NCBI GenBank assembly: GCA_013407085.1 | Contig: JACCGJ010000276.1 | Coordinates: 31,283-95,282, forward strand | Length of the DNA stretch: 64,000 nucleotides | Source: Atriophallophorus winterbourni | Lineage: Eukaryota > Platyhelminthes > Trematoda > Plagiorchiida > Microphallidae | Direction: 5' to 3' | Shown: positions 43,801 to 56,900 of the stretch, one piece after another | Layout: every line of letters starts with the position of its first letter | How positions within the stretch are numbered: position 1 is the stretch's first letter | Program-made: the position numbers and the translations under genes | Notes under the pieces: generated by a model | The model's input: the letters and a program-made list of their open reading frames with translations, nothing else | Database searches by the model: none | Told to the model about the DNA's origin: nothing

Positions 43801-44036
43801 ATCATAGAACGGATACGGCGGTACGTATAGAACTCAACAAAATAATAAACCCAAACATGTATGCGCGATCACATGAGCGTTGGCATTGGATAAAGAAACA
43901 ACATAAGCACATGGGGGATGGGTAAGCGCTGAACAGATTAGAGCGACATATTGGTAAACATTGCAATAACAAGTGGTACCCAGAGAAAGAAAGAAAAAAC
44001 ACCATCATTAACGAGAGGGATGACAAACCTGCGCAT

Positions 44037-44096
44037 CGGGGACGGTGGGTCGCATGTTCAGGGTGATGGTTACCAGATTGTTGAGATTCTGTGGAC
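44037..44096 (-). CDS. Possible small exon (HERC middle region?)
   Basis: TTCTGTCCACAG, then 60 open bases and GCGCAG|GTTTGT make an exon-like unit. The protein (NLNNLVTITLNMRPTVPDAQ in phase 0) has no clear match. Listed because it lies where the missing HERC exons should be. Confidence 0.15.
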
Positions 44097-44164
44097 AGAA
44101 GGGAATCGAACATGTGTCACTATACAACAACCATGCGCGACGGGAGAAACATCCATCGCTAACG

Positions 44165-44262
44165 GTATGGTATGAAAGCACAAGCATGATCCAGGCAAAG
44201 TTCCGCACAGTTGGAGACTGCACGTGGGCTAGGATACGGTCAGGTTGCCCAGGCTTAAACTG
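44165..44262 (-). repeat. SINE-A 3' part
   Basis: Truncated at GCCCAGGCTTAAAC. Tail GGTATGGTATG. Confidence 0.78.
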
Positions 44263-44307
44263 ATGATTAATTCTCATTCATAATAAGGCACACTTTTAAC
44301 GGAATTC

Positions 44308-44471
44308 ACGAGTAGGCTAGCTAACGCACACGCGTATAGAGACCCAGGAAACACAAGCCAGCTGACACCACAACCAGAAAGAAGGTCAACAACCGACTGA
44401 AGCGCTCCAACCTTCGTTATTGTAATCAAGACGCCAACAGAAAATCTAGTAATCTTGAGTAGTTGATTCAC
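44308..44471 (-). CDS. Possible HERC exon
   Basis: Open frame GALQSVVDLLSGCGVSWLVF and PGSLYACALASLL ending at CTC|GTGAAT. It has a loose resemblance to the helical segment of HERC3 before the HECT domain. Acceptor not identified. Could be chance. Confidence 0.25.
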
Positions 44472-44849
44472 AGGATAGATATTGAAGCCGTGAGTAGATG
44501 ATCATTTTGAAGTGACTGCCCCATTTCACAACGAACACTACCGTCGATCAAAAAATAATCGGAGAGAAGGGAATTTTTCGCCAACCATCTTACATGGAGT
44601 AAAATACGAAAAACAGATAAATACAAATCTCATGTGAAAAACAGTGACATACTCAGCGATATGCTATTTTTGTGGAAAATGGATACACAAGTCTAGTTAA
44701 AAGATTTTTATGTTATTTGCATCAAAAGCCGAGGCTCATTGTTAGAAAATACACATCTGTACGGCGCCAGAAGTTGCGCGCGAGCTGTGATTCGACTAGG
44801 CTGCTTTGTCAAACAGGACAGACGAGAATGTATTAGGGTGATCACATCT

Positions 44850-44965
44850 TCAGCACTTACACCTCACAACCGGTTTCTGGCTGTTTGCCGTCAGCTAGCG
44901 GAGACAGTAAGATGAGATTCACTGAGCCTGGAAGCAGTGGTACAGTGGCAAACAAAGGTATACCA
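44850..44965 (-). repeat. Repeat H copy, altered hammerhead core
   Basis: The minus strand reads TAGCTGACGGCAAACAGCC and AGAAACCGGTTGTGAG. The CTGATGA core is damaged, while stem II and stem III are kept. Confidence 0.55.
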
Positions 44966-45469
44966 CTGTATAATGGGGTTCTTACAAAGAACCACGATGT
45001 TCAAATACAGAATCACAAAGTGATTCCTGACCCAGCATGCGAGCGCTTATAAACGACCAATATATTGTGGTGCTCACTGTTATGATGGAGGTGTCGTTGA
45101 TATTGCAGCAGAGACTGTGGTTGCGTTCTATCGATCTATGCGTTGTTCTAACCCAACAGCCAGGAAAACAGAACAAGACCGGAAAAGAACGTTTATCGGG
45201 AGTCCAAGGTCCAAGCGCCCAGTGTGTGCCTTTGGACCGTGGACATGGTCTGTATTTATAAGGTAACCGCGGAGCGAACGTGTGAGGATACACTATAATC
45301 GTGGGAAGGTGCATAGTGGGAAAGACGGGCGTTGGTTGTCATGGGCGAGTCAGACAATTTGAATTCGAATTTAGTGTGGTCAAGGTACGACATGGCTGAC
45401 CCAGTAATAACTTCTCTCCGTCGATCAGACACTCGGACTTGTTTTATTCGTTAGGAGGGTGCCCTCCTA

Positions 45470-45585
45470 ACACTCACATCCCCATCCCTTACACACCACT
45501 ACCTGTTTCTCGCTATTTGCCATCGTCAGGTGGAAACAGTAAGATCAGGTTCAGTGAGTCTTGAAACAGAGGCAAACAAAGAACA
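45470..45585 (-). repeat. Repeat H copy with near-intact hammerhead
   Basis: At 45494-45534 (minus): stem I TTTCCAC, core CTGACGA (the variable base is C), TGGC-AAATA-GCGA hairpin with one mismatch, GAAAC, AG-GT, cleavage base A, partner GTGGTG. A plausible weak ribozyme. Confidence 0.6.
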
Positions 45586-45869
45586 GACGATACGTTATAA
45601 CGCAACGGAAACGCGAGTCACGGGCAAGAGCTGCTTAGTTGGTGCCGACTAGTGGTGAACCAAGCGTGTGGTACAGCCGGACTCCGCTGTGTGTGTGGAC
45701 CAATACACGATGAGCCTGATCGGAACCAGATGAAATCTCACAAGAATACAAAGCGATCGTCGAAAATATCGGACACTTCAGCTCAATATTCACGTTGAAG
45801 AAAACGGGAACCATTTATTAACAATAAACTAAACAATGGGAAATTATGGCACAATAAAGCAAGTATAAA

Positions 45870-46069
45870 AATATATCCTCAATTGTTTAACGGTAACCTC
45901 TTTTTGACAGATATATCTTGTGTGAAATGGAATAAAAAACATTTTTGTTATAGACATAATCATCATTGCCAGCATTACACCGGCACAAAGTACCGAGTGG
46001 TACTATACAAACATGGCATGGTAAAATCGCAAAGAGATGGAGAAGGATAGGACATGAAAAGCGACGGAA
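45870..46069 (-). mobile_element. LINE 3' UTR fragment
   Basis: GCCAGCATTACACCGGCACA and the following AAACATGGCATGGTAAAATC match 59240-59320. Confidence 0.5.
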
Positions 46070-46600
46070 CATGTAGAAGATTCTATTGGCCTCCTTCGGT
46101 CGAGATCGACCATGGAGGCACATCAAAATCGCGTGATTTTTCATGGTCTACAGCTTTACGAATGACTAAACAGTCCGCTTGCAACGATAGTTAGAACTCG
46201 GTTGTAGGGCGTCGGTTGCACACCGGTGGTGTAATCTGCGTTCAGTAGCCAAGAGCTGTATCTGCTCCTCCTCAGGTTGCAGACGACGCTTTACACAATG
46301 CATCCAATGTGAGCGGTCAAGAGCAAGTTCTTCCCAACTCGCGAGGTTAATGCCAAGAGCTTTCCCATCTCTTTTTCAAACGTCTGTGTACCGCAAGTGC
46401 GGTCTGTCCAATGGTTGACTTCCTGATTAAAACTCTCCATAGAGTAAATCTTTCGGAATACCACCATTTTAAACTCAGTAGACGTAGCCAAGCTACCGCA
46501 GGCGGCGCTTTCGTAGTAGGGTGAACATGCTCTGTAGACCAGCTTTTCAAAGCACTTCAGCATTAGTCACTTTGTCCATCCACGATATGTTTAAGATACG
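46070..46600 (-). mobile_element. LINE ORF2 3' end
   Basis: Reverse-complement relative of 50160-50690. The minus strand contains the same CTACGAAAGCGCCGCCTGCG, AGCAGATACAGCTCTTGGC and GGTCGATCTCGACCGAAGGA landmarks. Frames broken. Confidence 0.65.
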
Positions 46601-47060
46601 ACGGATGCTTCGTAGATGGAAGGCAGATAGACTGAGATGAGGTGCCTATACCGTGAATCAAACACTCCAATCGACAACATACAAGTTTTATTAACTAAAT
46701 AATCCAAAGCGTCTACAACAAGACCGCCACTGAACAGGTATTTGAGCCATATCACTAAGTGGAAGCAGCCACTGCGTATTTTGATTAATAGAATCCCAAC
46801 GAGACGGGGAGATGCAGTTGGTTTAGCTAGCAAGGCATTGACCTGCTTGTGCCAATTCAGAGTCTGGCCACTCTGCCGAGGTTGGAGTAGCAAACATAAA
46901 CCCGTTAGGATAACGATCACTTCCCATTCACAACACGTGACATAACTAGCCAAGTCAATATTGGTTAACTTACGTTTCGATATATACGTCGCTAACAAAG
47001 ATTTTATTATGGATAGGTCTGTTACGTATCGAACGGTGCCAACTAAATTCAGTGATTGTC
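46601..47060 (-). mobile_element. LINE ORF2 fragment
   Basis: Same family as 42706-43800: CGTTTCGATATATACGTCGC TAAC, GTTATCCTAACGGG and neighbouring blocks match in order. Confidence 0.6.
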
Positions 47061-47542
47061 GAAAACACAGACATTTTACTTTGTTTCAGGGTTCACTGAA
47101 CTTGACTCCGCAACCCTAATGAATATAGTGGATAGGCTAAACGCAGGTATCTGCTTCTTATGACTGGAAAATAGCAAATACAGATAGTATCTTCCGTTCA
47201 ATTTGTTCGAGATGCGAGCTGTTTTCATTCTGTGAACACTGTAATAATACGGCTGAAAAGATGGGTAAGCGAAAACTCATGACGATATTCAAAAGCAACA
47301 TGCAATACTCACGACAAGTATACGAGATGGAGAGTAGTAGTCACACATGATTTAAAAAGTTTTCTATCAAATGGCACACACCCAACGAAACAGGAACTTA
47401 CAATAACAAGCCGCTTAAAATGCCGCGGTTGCATCTTTCCAAACCATCGATCTGACAAGCAAACATGAGTGACAATGATTTTCCAAATAAAAACAAAGCG
47501 AGAAATATAATCCAGAATAATAAAAAAAACCCAGTTGACTAC

Positions 47543-47984
47543 CTATAATTCGAGAAGGCGCTGGATCGAGCTTGTTGATCGCAGCCGCAAACGATTGCAA
47601 CACCAAGCCGGGATCTGAGTATCCAGCAAGTTGGACAGGATAGAATGCGTCTTGTGAAGATTCATGCTCGCGTGAACCCTCGTTGAACCCGTCAGGTTGA
47701 TTGGTCGCGGCGGACGGGCAGTTAAGCAAGTCCGACACCGCGAGCACCATGAATCCACGTAAACATTCAATACCGGGATAATTGGATCGCGTCTTGGATA
47801 GAACGCAACTCATCAATTTGCTGATGAGGCGGTTCAAGTGTTTTGGGGACAACTGCTCAAACAGTTGACGTTGTAAGCCACGGGCAACATCCAGATCGAC
47901 TCCGCCGGTTTCATCGCACCCGTTTTGCGAAGTGACTAGGCACATTAAAACAGACGGGAAATTAAAAATATCAAATGCATTAGA
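47543..47984 (-). CDS. HERC4: HERC exon 6 (post-propeller region)
   Basis: SNAFDIFNFPSVLM, LFEQLSPKHLNRLISKLMSC and YPGIECLRGFMVLAVSDLLN match the helical middle region of HERC3 ('PPDVEAMRIYLILPEFPLL'). A species-specific insert (GFNEGSREHESSQD) follows, then LVLQSFAAAINKLDPAPSRI. Donor ATAG|GTAGTC, phase 1. Confidence 0.83.
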
Positions 47985-50900
47985 CTGCGCATATCCACCG
48001 AAGAACAAAAATCACACCCATAATTGTTGGGGAAGCTACACACGAAAATTTTCGTACGGAATATAGAAGGACAAAGGATCCGTGGTGGACCATCAATGTA
48101 ACGCAAGAATCAAGATTTCATGGTGAAAAAAGCAATTGCTTTACATGTACCATTGGATGACAACTATTACAAAAAATAAAATGTAATCAAAAACACATTG
48201 TGGCATGCTTGTCTGGGTTCGTGTTGATTCAATACACAGGGCCGATTTTGGGGCGTTTTTTAATATATGCATCTAGTTTTGTTTTAAAAATATCAAATGT
48301 TGTTGCAATCACAACGTCTTGCGGTAGTGCATTCCATAGAAAGCAGATACGCATAGAGAAGAAATGGCACCGACAGTCAAGTCTTGAGTGCGGTATTGCG
48401 AGTCAACTTGAGTGACTACGTGTATTCCGAGGGGAGATTATTTTTATTAGATCTCGGAGCGGTTGGTTTTCGATTCGCAGTATTTTGTAAGGTAGAATAA
48501 CGTCGCTCCTCATTTGCCTCTGTGTAAAATCAGGCAAACCTAGTATGGCCATTCGCTCTTGATATGGGACATGCTGCATCCCATCAACTAGCTTTGTAGC
48601 TCGGTGGTAAATTCTATCCAAGAGGTCGATGTCTTTGCGCACCCACGGTGCCCAGGCTGGGATCAAATACTCGTGTACTACCTAATGGATGGATTAAAAC
48701 GTGATTAAATAACAGACGGAAGGTTCACAGAACGCATCCAATCAATTCTGTTTGAATAAACAGGAAAACCCAACAGTCGGCTTATATAAATGATAGCCAA
48801 GCACCAGAGTATTCCTGATTTCGGTTCTTGCTATATGCCATCGCACGGACTAGACCATAACATGACGTGATTGTTCGAATGCTTCGGTCATAAATCGAGC
48901 TACACTGGACGGTCCTTCAGGGACCAGCCGAACCACTCGATGCATAGAGAGCAGAAAAACCCAATCTCAAGCAACTGCAAGTTTTAGCAGAGAATCCAAA
49001 TTGTTCTTCTGCCTAGCCATGGGCGAACTAGCGGTATCCGAACCCGCTACTCTAATGGAAATATTGCAACCCGACAGCGTGTGCATGTATGCGTACCCAT
49101 GCGTTCTGATGTCCAAACAAGTACAATCTAACCTAATCTATCCGACTGCGCGACAATGCATGTTGTCATGACTGCACACGACACACGCTAAGGTCTATAT
49201 TGCACACCACCCAAAACGAGTCGCAGTCTGATTTATTGCGGGAAAGTTGTCGTCTCGATATCACTATGAAACCGATCGAAAAACGTCAGATGAAAGCCAG
49301 AGAACATCTGGGGCTCGGACACTGCATATCGCGGCACGGAACAGCACAAATATATGAGGCAATGAAAATAAAAAAGCATTTGAGATCCATGGTCGAATTT
49401 GACTACACGAAGATAACCGCGAATTGTGGAACGAAAAAGAACGGAAATGTTGCTCACTGTTCTGCCAGACTCGTAGCCGACAGACATCCCAAGGAGGAGA
49501 ACACGGTTTCAATTCGCATCAAGGAATGTTGGGTGTCTGAATCGTTGGTGGAATTGGAGTTGGAACGTCTGTATAGCGGTGCAGCCCCATACCTTGGAGC
49601 GGGAAGGGCGAGGGCATTGAAAGAACTTTGTAAATTGTTCAGTGCTCCAGGATAGAGGGTGGCGATTGCTCGTGAAGAACTTGGGTACCAATGGCGAAAG
49701 TCAGCGACAATATACGGATCCCCGACCTAGGAAATAGTGAAATGGGGCAGGTCACGCGAAAGACCTGAACGATGACGTGATATTGATGGATGAGTTTGCG
49801 GAAAGCGGTATGGAATTTGGTAAAGAGAATCATTTTAAATGCAAAGTCTTACACCGGCGCCTCAAACATCAGACGATGGACCCTTAAGGTGAAAGAGATT
49901 GGGGATCAGACAGAACACCAGATCGGATGTCGTTAGGTTGCGTGGAACTAAATGTGAACATGTCTTGGAGAATAAATGAAGAAGGATTTCCACTCAAAAT
50001 AAATCCATCCCGTTACAACAGAAAAGCGATGTCAATTAGATGAAAGATTGGCGATTCAAATATTAGTACAAAACAATATAACATTTGTATCTTATTCGTT
50101 AAGTGTATTTCGGAAATTTATGTGGTTAAATTAATCCATTATTTTCTACGAAACAACCGTCGTATCTTGAACATATCGTGGATGGACAGAGTGACTAATG
50201 CTGAAGTGCTTTGAAAAGCTGGTCTACAGCGCCGCCTGTGGTGGCTTGGTCATGTCTACAGAATTCAAAATGATGGTATTCCGAAAGATCTACTCTATGG
50301 TGAGTTGCAATTAGGAAGTCGACCATTGGGCAGACCGCACTTGCGGTACAAAGACGTTTGCAAAAGAGATATGAAAGCTCGTGGCATTGACCTCGCGAGT
50401 TGGGAAGAACTTGTTCTTGACCGTTCACATTGGAAGCATTGCGTAAAGCATCGTCTGCAAGCTGCGGAGGATCAGATACAGCTCTTGGCTGCTGAACGCA
50501 GATCACGCCGCCGGCGTGCAACTGACCCCCGACAACCGAGTTCTGACTATCGTTGCAAGCGCTGCGGGAGAGATTGTTCCTCCTGAATCAGACTGTTCAG
50601 TCATTCAAAAAGCTACAGAGCATGAAAATTCGTGCGATTGTGATGTACATTCATGGTCGACATCGACCGAAGGAGGCCAATAACAACATACCTGCCTAGG
50701 CCTGGACAACATGACAGTATCTTAGCCCACGTACGACACTTTACCTAGGTCAGATTTGTGATTCCATACATACACAGGACAGTTTAAGCAAAACAGATTG
50801 CACGACGTTGAAGCGATACCGGTAGCTAATCAGAAGGGCTCGCACGGCAACAGAATCACGGTAGCATGGAAGATGGCCGATCATACATAAAGGACTTTAA

Positions 50901-53900
50901 ATCGACCGTGCCTAAAATTAATTTCTCCACACATTTTTCTTTTTTTTCTATCATCAAGCAACCTTTTGTTCGTAAATTTTTTAAACGTGTTTTTATATCA
51001 GCCTAGGATATTCTACGCCCCGCACGCTTTAAATGCGATGCACTTTTTATATTTTGGAACATGGAATTTTCGCAGCGTCGGTTGGAGAAATTTCAAACGA
51101 ATACTGAAAGAAGCACGATTGGAAAACATCTTGCAGGCTGAAATTTCGTCAATCACCATCAAAACGTTTGGTGTCGCTAGTAGATGAATCTGAAGATGTT
51201 TCGGATTTGAAAATTTGTCTGGCAATCCGAAGATTCCCGTAAAACTATAAATTTGATCTTCTGTCCTTACAGTGTATTCTAAAAATTTGTGTGATTAAAT
51301 TAAGATTTGGTGAAAATTTTTTCAAACAAATAAAGCTATTTTCTTCTCCTTCTTCATGAAGACGTAACGAGTGATTTCTGTCACTATACGAAACAATTTC
51401 CTGAATTAAAAAACCGAGTTGCGATAGAGACAAAAGGAGTAAGAGATATTCTGACAATCACCTTTGGATGCAATGCGTAAAGCGTCGTCTGCAAGCTGTG
51501 GAGGAGCAGATACAGCTCTTAACTGCTGAACGCAGATCCCGCCGCCGGCGTGCAAGTGACACCGATCAACCAAGTACTGCCTATCACCATGAGGACTGCG
51601 AGAGAGATTGGCACTCCCGAATCGGACTGTTTAGTCATTTAAAAAGCTGCAGAGCATAAAAACCCCAGGGCCGACATCGACCAAAGGATGTCAACAACCA
51701 ATATCTAACAACAAGCAAACAGGGTAAATGTATAACTCTGAATAATAACTGACGGGAGTCCGGTGGGCCAACATGAAGGTATGATCTCCGCCTGCGAAAA
51801 TATGCGCGATGACGAAGCGATTTGAACCACTGGCTGCCTTGGCGGAGAACCATGGACCTGAAAACAGAAGTACCAAGTCGATCTGACGAATGACATTGCC
51901 GGGTAAACCAACAATTTGTCTAAGCATTGCTTATGATATAATCACACTCACGACAAAAGCGAGAAGAGCAATAATTTACTTGCGATTAAATGAGCGTGAA
52001 AAACACTGAATGCGGCATGAAGGAGATGTATGAAGATTGGTTGGCAATTAGAAAACTAACGGAGTGGAACATAATATAAGTTGAATGTATTGTGGTGCTC
52101 ACACACCCCGCACATACACCACTACCGGTTTCTGGCTGTTTGCAGTCATCCGGTGGAGACAGCAAGATCAGGTTCAGTGAGCAACTTCATCGTTCTGGGA
52201 AGTAGATTAATCGGCGCATGTTGGACAACCACAAATAACCGCTTTGAAGTGATTCAACAAGAGGCACGTCATTGATCACTCAGGTGAAAATGAAATCAGA
52301 AGAAGTCAAAATGCACCGTGTGCGTGAAATATGTCATCACCGAACGCAGTTCGATAGAGATATCGAGCGTGAAGCACAACAAACATGCCATCCCAGCACA
52401 CACATACGATGTTTTATGCATCCATCGTGCCTCCTCACGTGATCGCTGAAAGAACAACAGTGCCGAGCGAATGGTTGCAGGGCGTCTGATTCATGCGCAT
52501 TGTTGATTACAAGAATGATGGGTTTGTAGTCAGTCGGTCGGTCGGACACAAGGATTCACGTTTTAGCAATGCACACACGGTTGCGTTAGTGTGGACAGTT
52601 ATAGATAGTAGGCATAGACTCAGACTTTCCTGTGAACTGCATTGGAGGTCATTGCTGGATAGCTGCTTATTCGTAGATCGGATCAAGTAACAGATCGCAA
52701 GCAATGGACAAAATTGTGTTCGTTGTTGGCCATGGTATTTTCTATTTCTAGTCTATTTTCTCTCTCATATCTGTCTAGGCCTGGGCAACCTGACAGTATC
52801 TTCGCCCACGTGCAGTCTCTGACGGTGCGGCACTTTGCCTGTATCAGGCTTGCGTTTTCGTACATTGGTGGTCGTGCTGTAGACATCTTGGAGTGTTCGA
52901 TTGAGCTTGTATGTTGTCTAGTGACGTGGTGAGGGAAGCTTGTTATGATGCGTGACAGTGGAAGCTGTCGCGCTCTACTCGTTCACAACACTTGATTAGA
53001 TGCATGTCTGATGAATGAATGAAAGCACAAGACTGATCCAGGCAAAGTGCCGTACAATCAGAGACTGCACGTGGCTAAGATACTGTCAGGTTGCCCAGGC
53101 CTAGACAGATATGAGAAAGAATAGAAATGGTAGTGAGACTCCAGCCTGTTTCATCATGCAGCTCACCACCGATGGCCAATCAATTTAGCCCGATGTTAGC
53201 CGCACAGCACATAAGTACTGTACGATTGCACATCCGTGCAGACGAAACGTTAGCATTCAGATCGAAAAGTAGAAATCAAACAAGCTTACTTGCTGTTGGA
53301 TGTGGAGATAAGACACGACCGAAAGTGACAGCCAAGGCACATAACCAAGTATTCAGTCCGGCCTCTTTAACATGTTTGATGAGAAGTATAGGCCCTCATT
53401 CCATTGCGTCTGTGCTGAATCTTCGACAGGTTGTGTAGCTTTTTAGGTCCCACACTTCCAAAGCTTACTAGGATTTTAACATGCCAGGACTGTATGGCAG
53501 TTAAGCACGCAGTGCTGCAAACGATGCAACACTGTCCATGATAGTCGTGGAGCTCACATCGCGCAGCGGCATGTTAACAGACATTGCTTTCAATGTTGTC
53601 GCACAATATATCATTGACACAGAACCCACAGTAACCGTTTCCAAGACATGCGATGCTAAATGTTCGAATTGACATGAAAAAAATTAACCACAAATAAATA
53701 AATAAATAAATAAATGGCTCAAAACACAAGAACCTCATGTGGTACCTTGAACGCGAACGGGAGTGGGGCTATTTTCGGTTTCTCCGTTGCCCAACTGACC
53801 CTCGGTTCCAGACCCGAACCCATACAAACACCCAGTTTCAGCGTTCAACGCGAATGTGTGCATCCGACCGCAGGCAACTTGCGTGATGACTGAGCCCGTG

Positions 53901-56900
53901 AGATCGGAAACTTGACAAGGAATCACGAGGAATTTCGACGAATCTCGATGTCCCAACTGACCAAACCTAAAGGATAAGAAGCACGGTCGATTGGCGAACG
54001 ACGTTTGTTTTAGGTTGCACAGATGATAGAAAAGACAGACAAGCGAATGGCATTTATGGTCAAACATGTTAAATGAAAGTTGAAGGCAATGATTAATGAA
54101 AGGCCGAGACAGTTTGAATTTAGATTCACGGACCATTACGCCTACAACATCGGCTGAAAACAAAGTAGTCAGTCCATCAGTCCGAGTAATATTTACACAT
54201 GCATGTGTTTAATGTAATTAAAATGTGCAATTCAGAAAATCAGTGAAAGGTACTCAATTTTGATGAAATGCAAAAGCACACAGGTTTGTTCTTACGATCT
54301 CGATAACGAGAGATGAATTAAACGATATTCGAAAATAAATGAAATGAAATAACAGATCGTTTTTTGATTATTAAAAGAAAAGTTCTTTGGGATCTTTTGG
54401 TCAAAACACAGCGAAACAAAAGCGTTGGAAGCCAAATTATCAGATTCCAGCAGTCAAACGAGCCTGGGTTTAAGCAAATAACAAATTAAAAAGGGCATGC
54501 TGCCAAGGGCTGGGGGCGTTCCTTACAGCCCAACTGTTATACACGACCTTAAAGTGAGGCGGTACAGCTTTATCAAAGTGAAAATTACTCGACCCCCGCT
54601 GTTTGTATACGCTTTGTTTAACTTGGTGAATAAACCATGTTTACAACTATGGTTGAGCATAGCTTTTGAATAGCCTTCAGATAGTCATCAACAGACAGTA
54701 CTTACACTGATTGAGACAAGTCCTGCTTACGAACCCTCAAAAGTTCCACACACCGAGCACTTTGTAATGTGATGTGCATTGAAAGAGTCGACAGCCAGTC
54801 TTTGACGCGGAGGAGGTGTTAGATGAGTTCCTTTCTATCAATCTTAGCTAGCTCCTGAGGTAGACCACTTTTCTGATATGTCTCCATGGACTTTAAATAT
54901 AGGAAAAGCTGTTTCCAAAGGTTGTCATAGCCGGGGGTGGCAGTGTGGATAAGCTCCCACTGTTTATAAAATGCTCCCATATGGCATGTGTCTCAAATAG
55001 CCTCTGCAACCAAGTCCAGCTTCTGGCTCCCCGAGCCCGGCGGAACTGCTTCTACCGACAGGAGTGACGGCAAGTGACTGGCGCCTGAAGACAAGATTGC
55101 TTCGGGTAGATGGAGCTCGTTAGCCTAGGAGGGCATTTCATCTAAGGGAAGGAAAACCTTGATTTTTAACCTCCGCTGCCTTACGGGATACCTGATAGCC
55201 GGAACGGCTTCGGGAGAAAACCCTGAGAAAAAACCTGGAATAGAGTCTGATAGACGCTTAGTTGGTGCACACCACCTCTTTCTGGCAACTCCCTGCTGCC
55301 TTGCAGGTCGCACTTGGTTGTGCAAAGGCTAGAGAAGCTGACTCGAACAAACGCCGAGTGGTGCTGGGGACGCCGCTTTGTACCCAAATTCCCAAGAATC
55401 CTCATTGAAGCCGACTCATCCTCCAGGAGGAGAGAGTCGCACAAAAGTAAAAGTAAAGTAAAAGCTGTTTAAGCAACATCGGAGTATGGGTTAAAAATTT
55501 CAAGTCTCCAAACAAATCCCACCGGTCTTGATGACTCCTCAAGGTTTAGCTGCATTATCATGCCACTGTATCACATTTTTCCGTTGTCTAACAATGGAAG
55601 TCTTTCATAATTGAGTTTACAAAGGCTACTACCAGAGTAAATTTCAGCAGTTATGGACCCATAGGAACTTAAATTGAACAACAATCATCATGCCCCACAA
55701 ATGCATGCACGGAAGTCCAATGGTGCGGCACTTCGGTGTTTACAGCTAACACCATCTCAATTTTTTGCCACCCGTAGCTAGTTGCGTGCGAATACACGCC
55801 GGACTCTCACTGCAATTGCTATTTGCCATTCCCATATCTGTCTAGACCTTAGTAACCTGACAGCATGTTAGACCACGTGCAGTCGACGAGTGTGCGGCAT
55901 TTCGCCTGGATCAGACTTGTGCTTTCATACATATAGGCATACAAATACACGCAAGGGATGTTTATAAGACAACTTCGGAGGACCGTGAAATTTGTTTCCG
56001 AATTCAAATCAAGCTGATCATGTAATTACGAGTGGAAAAATATCAAAATGTTAGCAAACATTATTAACGGCAAAGAATAATCAACAGTTAAATAAGACAA
56101 CGCACTTACTGATTAGCGCCAAATGTGAACACACGACCATCGACCGTGAGTACCGCTGTATGCGCCTCTCCACAACTAATAAAAGCAACCTTCAACCCCT
56201 TCAGTCCTGGGACCAACGTGGGCACGCTAACCGAATGCGTTTGAACCAAATCCACAGAAGCACGGGGAGCCGAGTTGGCTGAATTACTCGCAGGCGAGAT
56301 GCCCAGCTGACCGTACTTGTTTCCTCCCCAAGCGTAGACACTTCCACTGATGGTGACCAGAGTGCTATGCATGCCACCGACGCAAATTTGACGTATCGGA
56401 AGGCCGACAAGGCACGCGATTTGTTGCGGGACTGGGATCGGGTTGTCAGATCGGAAACCGAAGCCCAACTGGCCCCATAGGTTGGATCCAAATGCAAACA
56501 CGAGCGAGGTGTCGGTTAGGACAAGACTGTGATCCAAACCCAAACTAGCCTGGTAGACGATAAGATGAATACAATGCAATGTGCACTTAGATCGAAGATG
56601 GATAACGTTAGAAGTGTGAAAATTGGTATGGTATGAAAGCCCAAGCCTGATACAGGCAGAATACTGCACAGTCAGACTGCACGTGGGCTAAGATACTGTC
56701 AGGTTGCCTAGGCCTAGATAGATATGAGGAAGAAAAAAGAACAGGAAATGGTAGTGAGACTCCAACTTGTTTCAGCATGCAGCTCACTAAAGTGAAAATT
56801 AGTAAAGACGAATCGATATGTAACTGAACGATCACAACTGTTCAACTAAGTAGTAATGGTATGAAAGCACAAGCCTGATCCAGGCAAAGTGCCGCACAGT

